From contig JAKQGS010000227.1 in NCBI GenBank assembly GCA_029556045.1, positions 1 through 6,252 of the forward strand: a stretch of 6,252 nt of DNA, written 5' to 3'. Shown here piece by piece: positions 6,177 through 6,252 of the stretch. The stretch comes from Pseudomonadota bacterium. Its GTDB lineage: Bacteria; Bdellovibrionota; Oligoflexia; Oligoflexales; Oligoflexaceae. The notes under the pieces were generated by a model that saw only the letters and a list, made by a program, of their open reading frames with translations, had not been told where the DNA came from and did no database searches. How positions within the stretch are numbered: position 1 is the stretch's first letter; the number at the start of each line of letters is the position of its first letter. The position numbers and the translations under genes were made by a program.

Positions 6177-6252
6177 ATTCCGCAGCAAAAGGCCGATCTC
6201 TGTGTTACTTCGTCAGAAAAAAATGCTCATGTATGTTGAATACACTGCGCTT

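Noticed and set aside
6177..6252. Terminator or further gene after the RNHCP gene
   Set aside because: There is an A run but no GC-rich hairpin followed by T, and no new start with a ribosome site in the 76 bases left.

Overview
The window has roughly half G+C and holds six protein-coding genes. Four lie in a row on the minus strand. They are bordered by the 3' end of a plus-strand gene on the left and a complete plus-strand gene on the right. Nothing fixes the species. Three consecutive genes start with lipoprotein-type signal peptides and a fourth with an ordinary Sec signal. Together with a periplasmic-type haem protein this fits a Gram-negative envelope. The style of the exported proteins (collagen-like stalk, acidic Ca-binding loops, Pro/Glu tails) recalls Bdellovibrio-like or other 'deltaproteobacterial' predators and environmental bacteria, but that is an impression and not a proof.

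Layout, left to right: (i) 3..251 (+), the last 82 codons of an unrecognised gene. (ii) 286..315, a perfect palindrome that can terminate this gene and the converging collagen gene. (iii) 351..1661 (-), an exported protein with a concanavalin-A-like (DUF1349-type) domain, 25 uninterrupted Gly-X-Y triplets and a four-cysteine C-terminal domain. (iv) 1882..1912 (-), a strong intrinsic terminator closing the upstream minus-strand group. (v) 1947..3050 (-), a cysteine-rich putative lipoprotein with a Pro/Glu/Ala tail. (vi) 3118..4146 (-), a lipoprotein with one c-type haem site. (vii) 4278..5666 (-, GTG start), a lipoprotein with thrombospondin-3-like acidic Ca-binding loops. (viii) 5667..5852, a divergent intergenic region with an inverted repeat. 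(ix) 5853..6176 (+), a small zinc-ribbon-type RNHCP protein.

How they may work together: the lipoproteins at 5666, 4146 and 3050 are co-oriented and end at one clear terminator, so they look like one or two transcription units making envelope proteins. A possible promoter in the 131-base gap before the cytochrome gene could split the group. The collagen-like gene follows the terminator and probably has its own promoter. I see no recognisable enzyme pathway, mobile element, CRISPR array or RNA gene. The most notable content is the lipoprotein trio of unknown role and the collagen-stalk protein.
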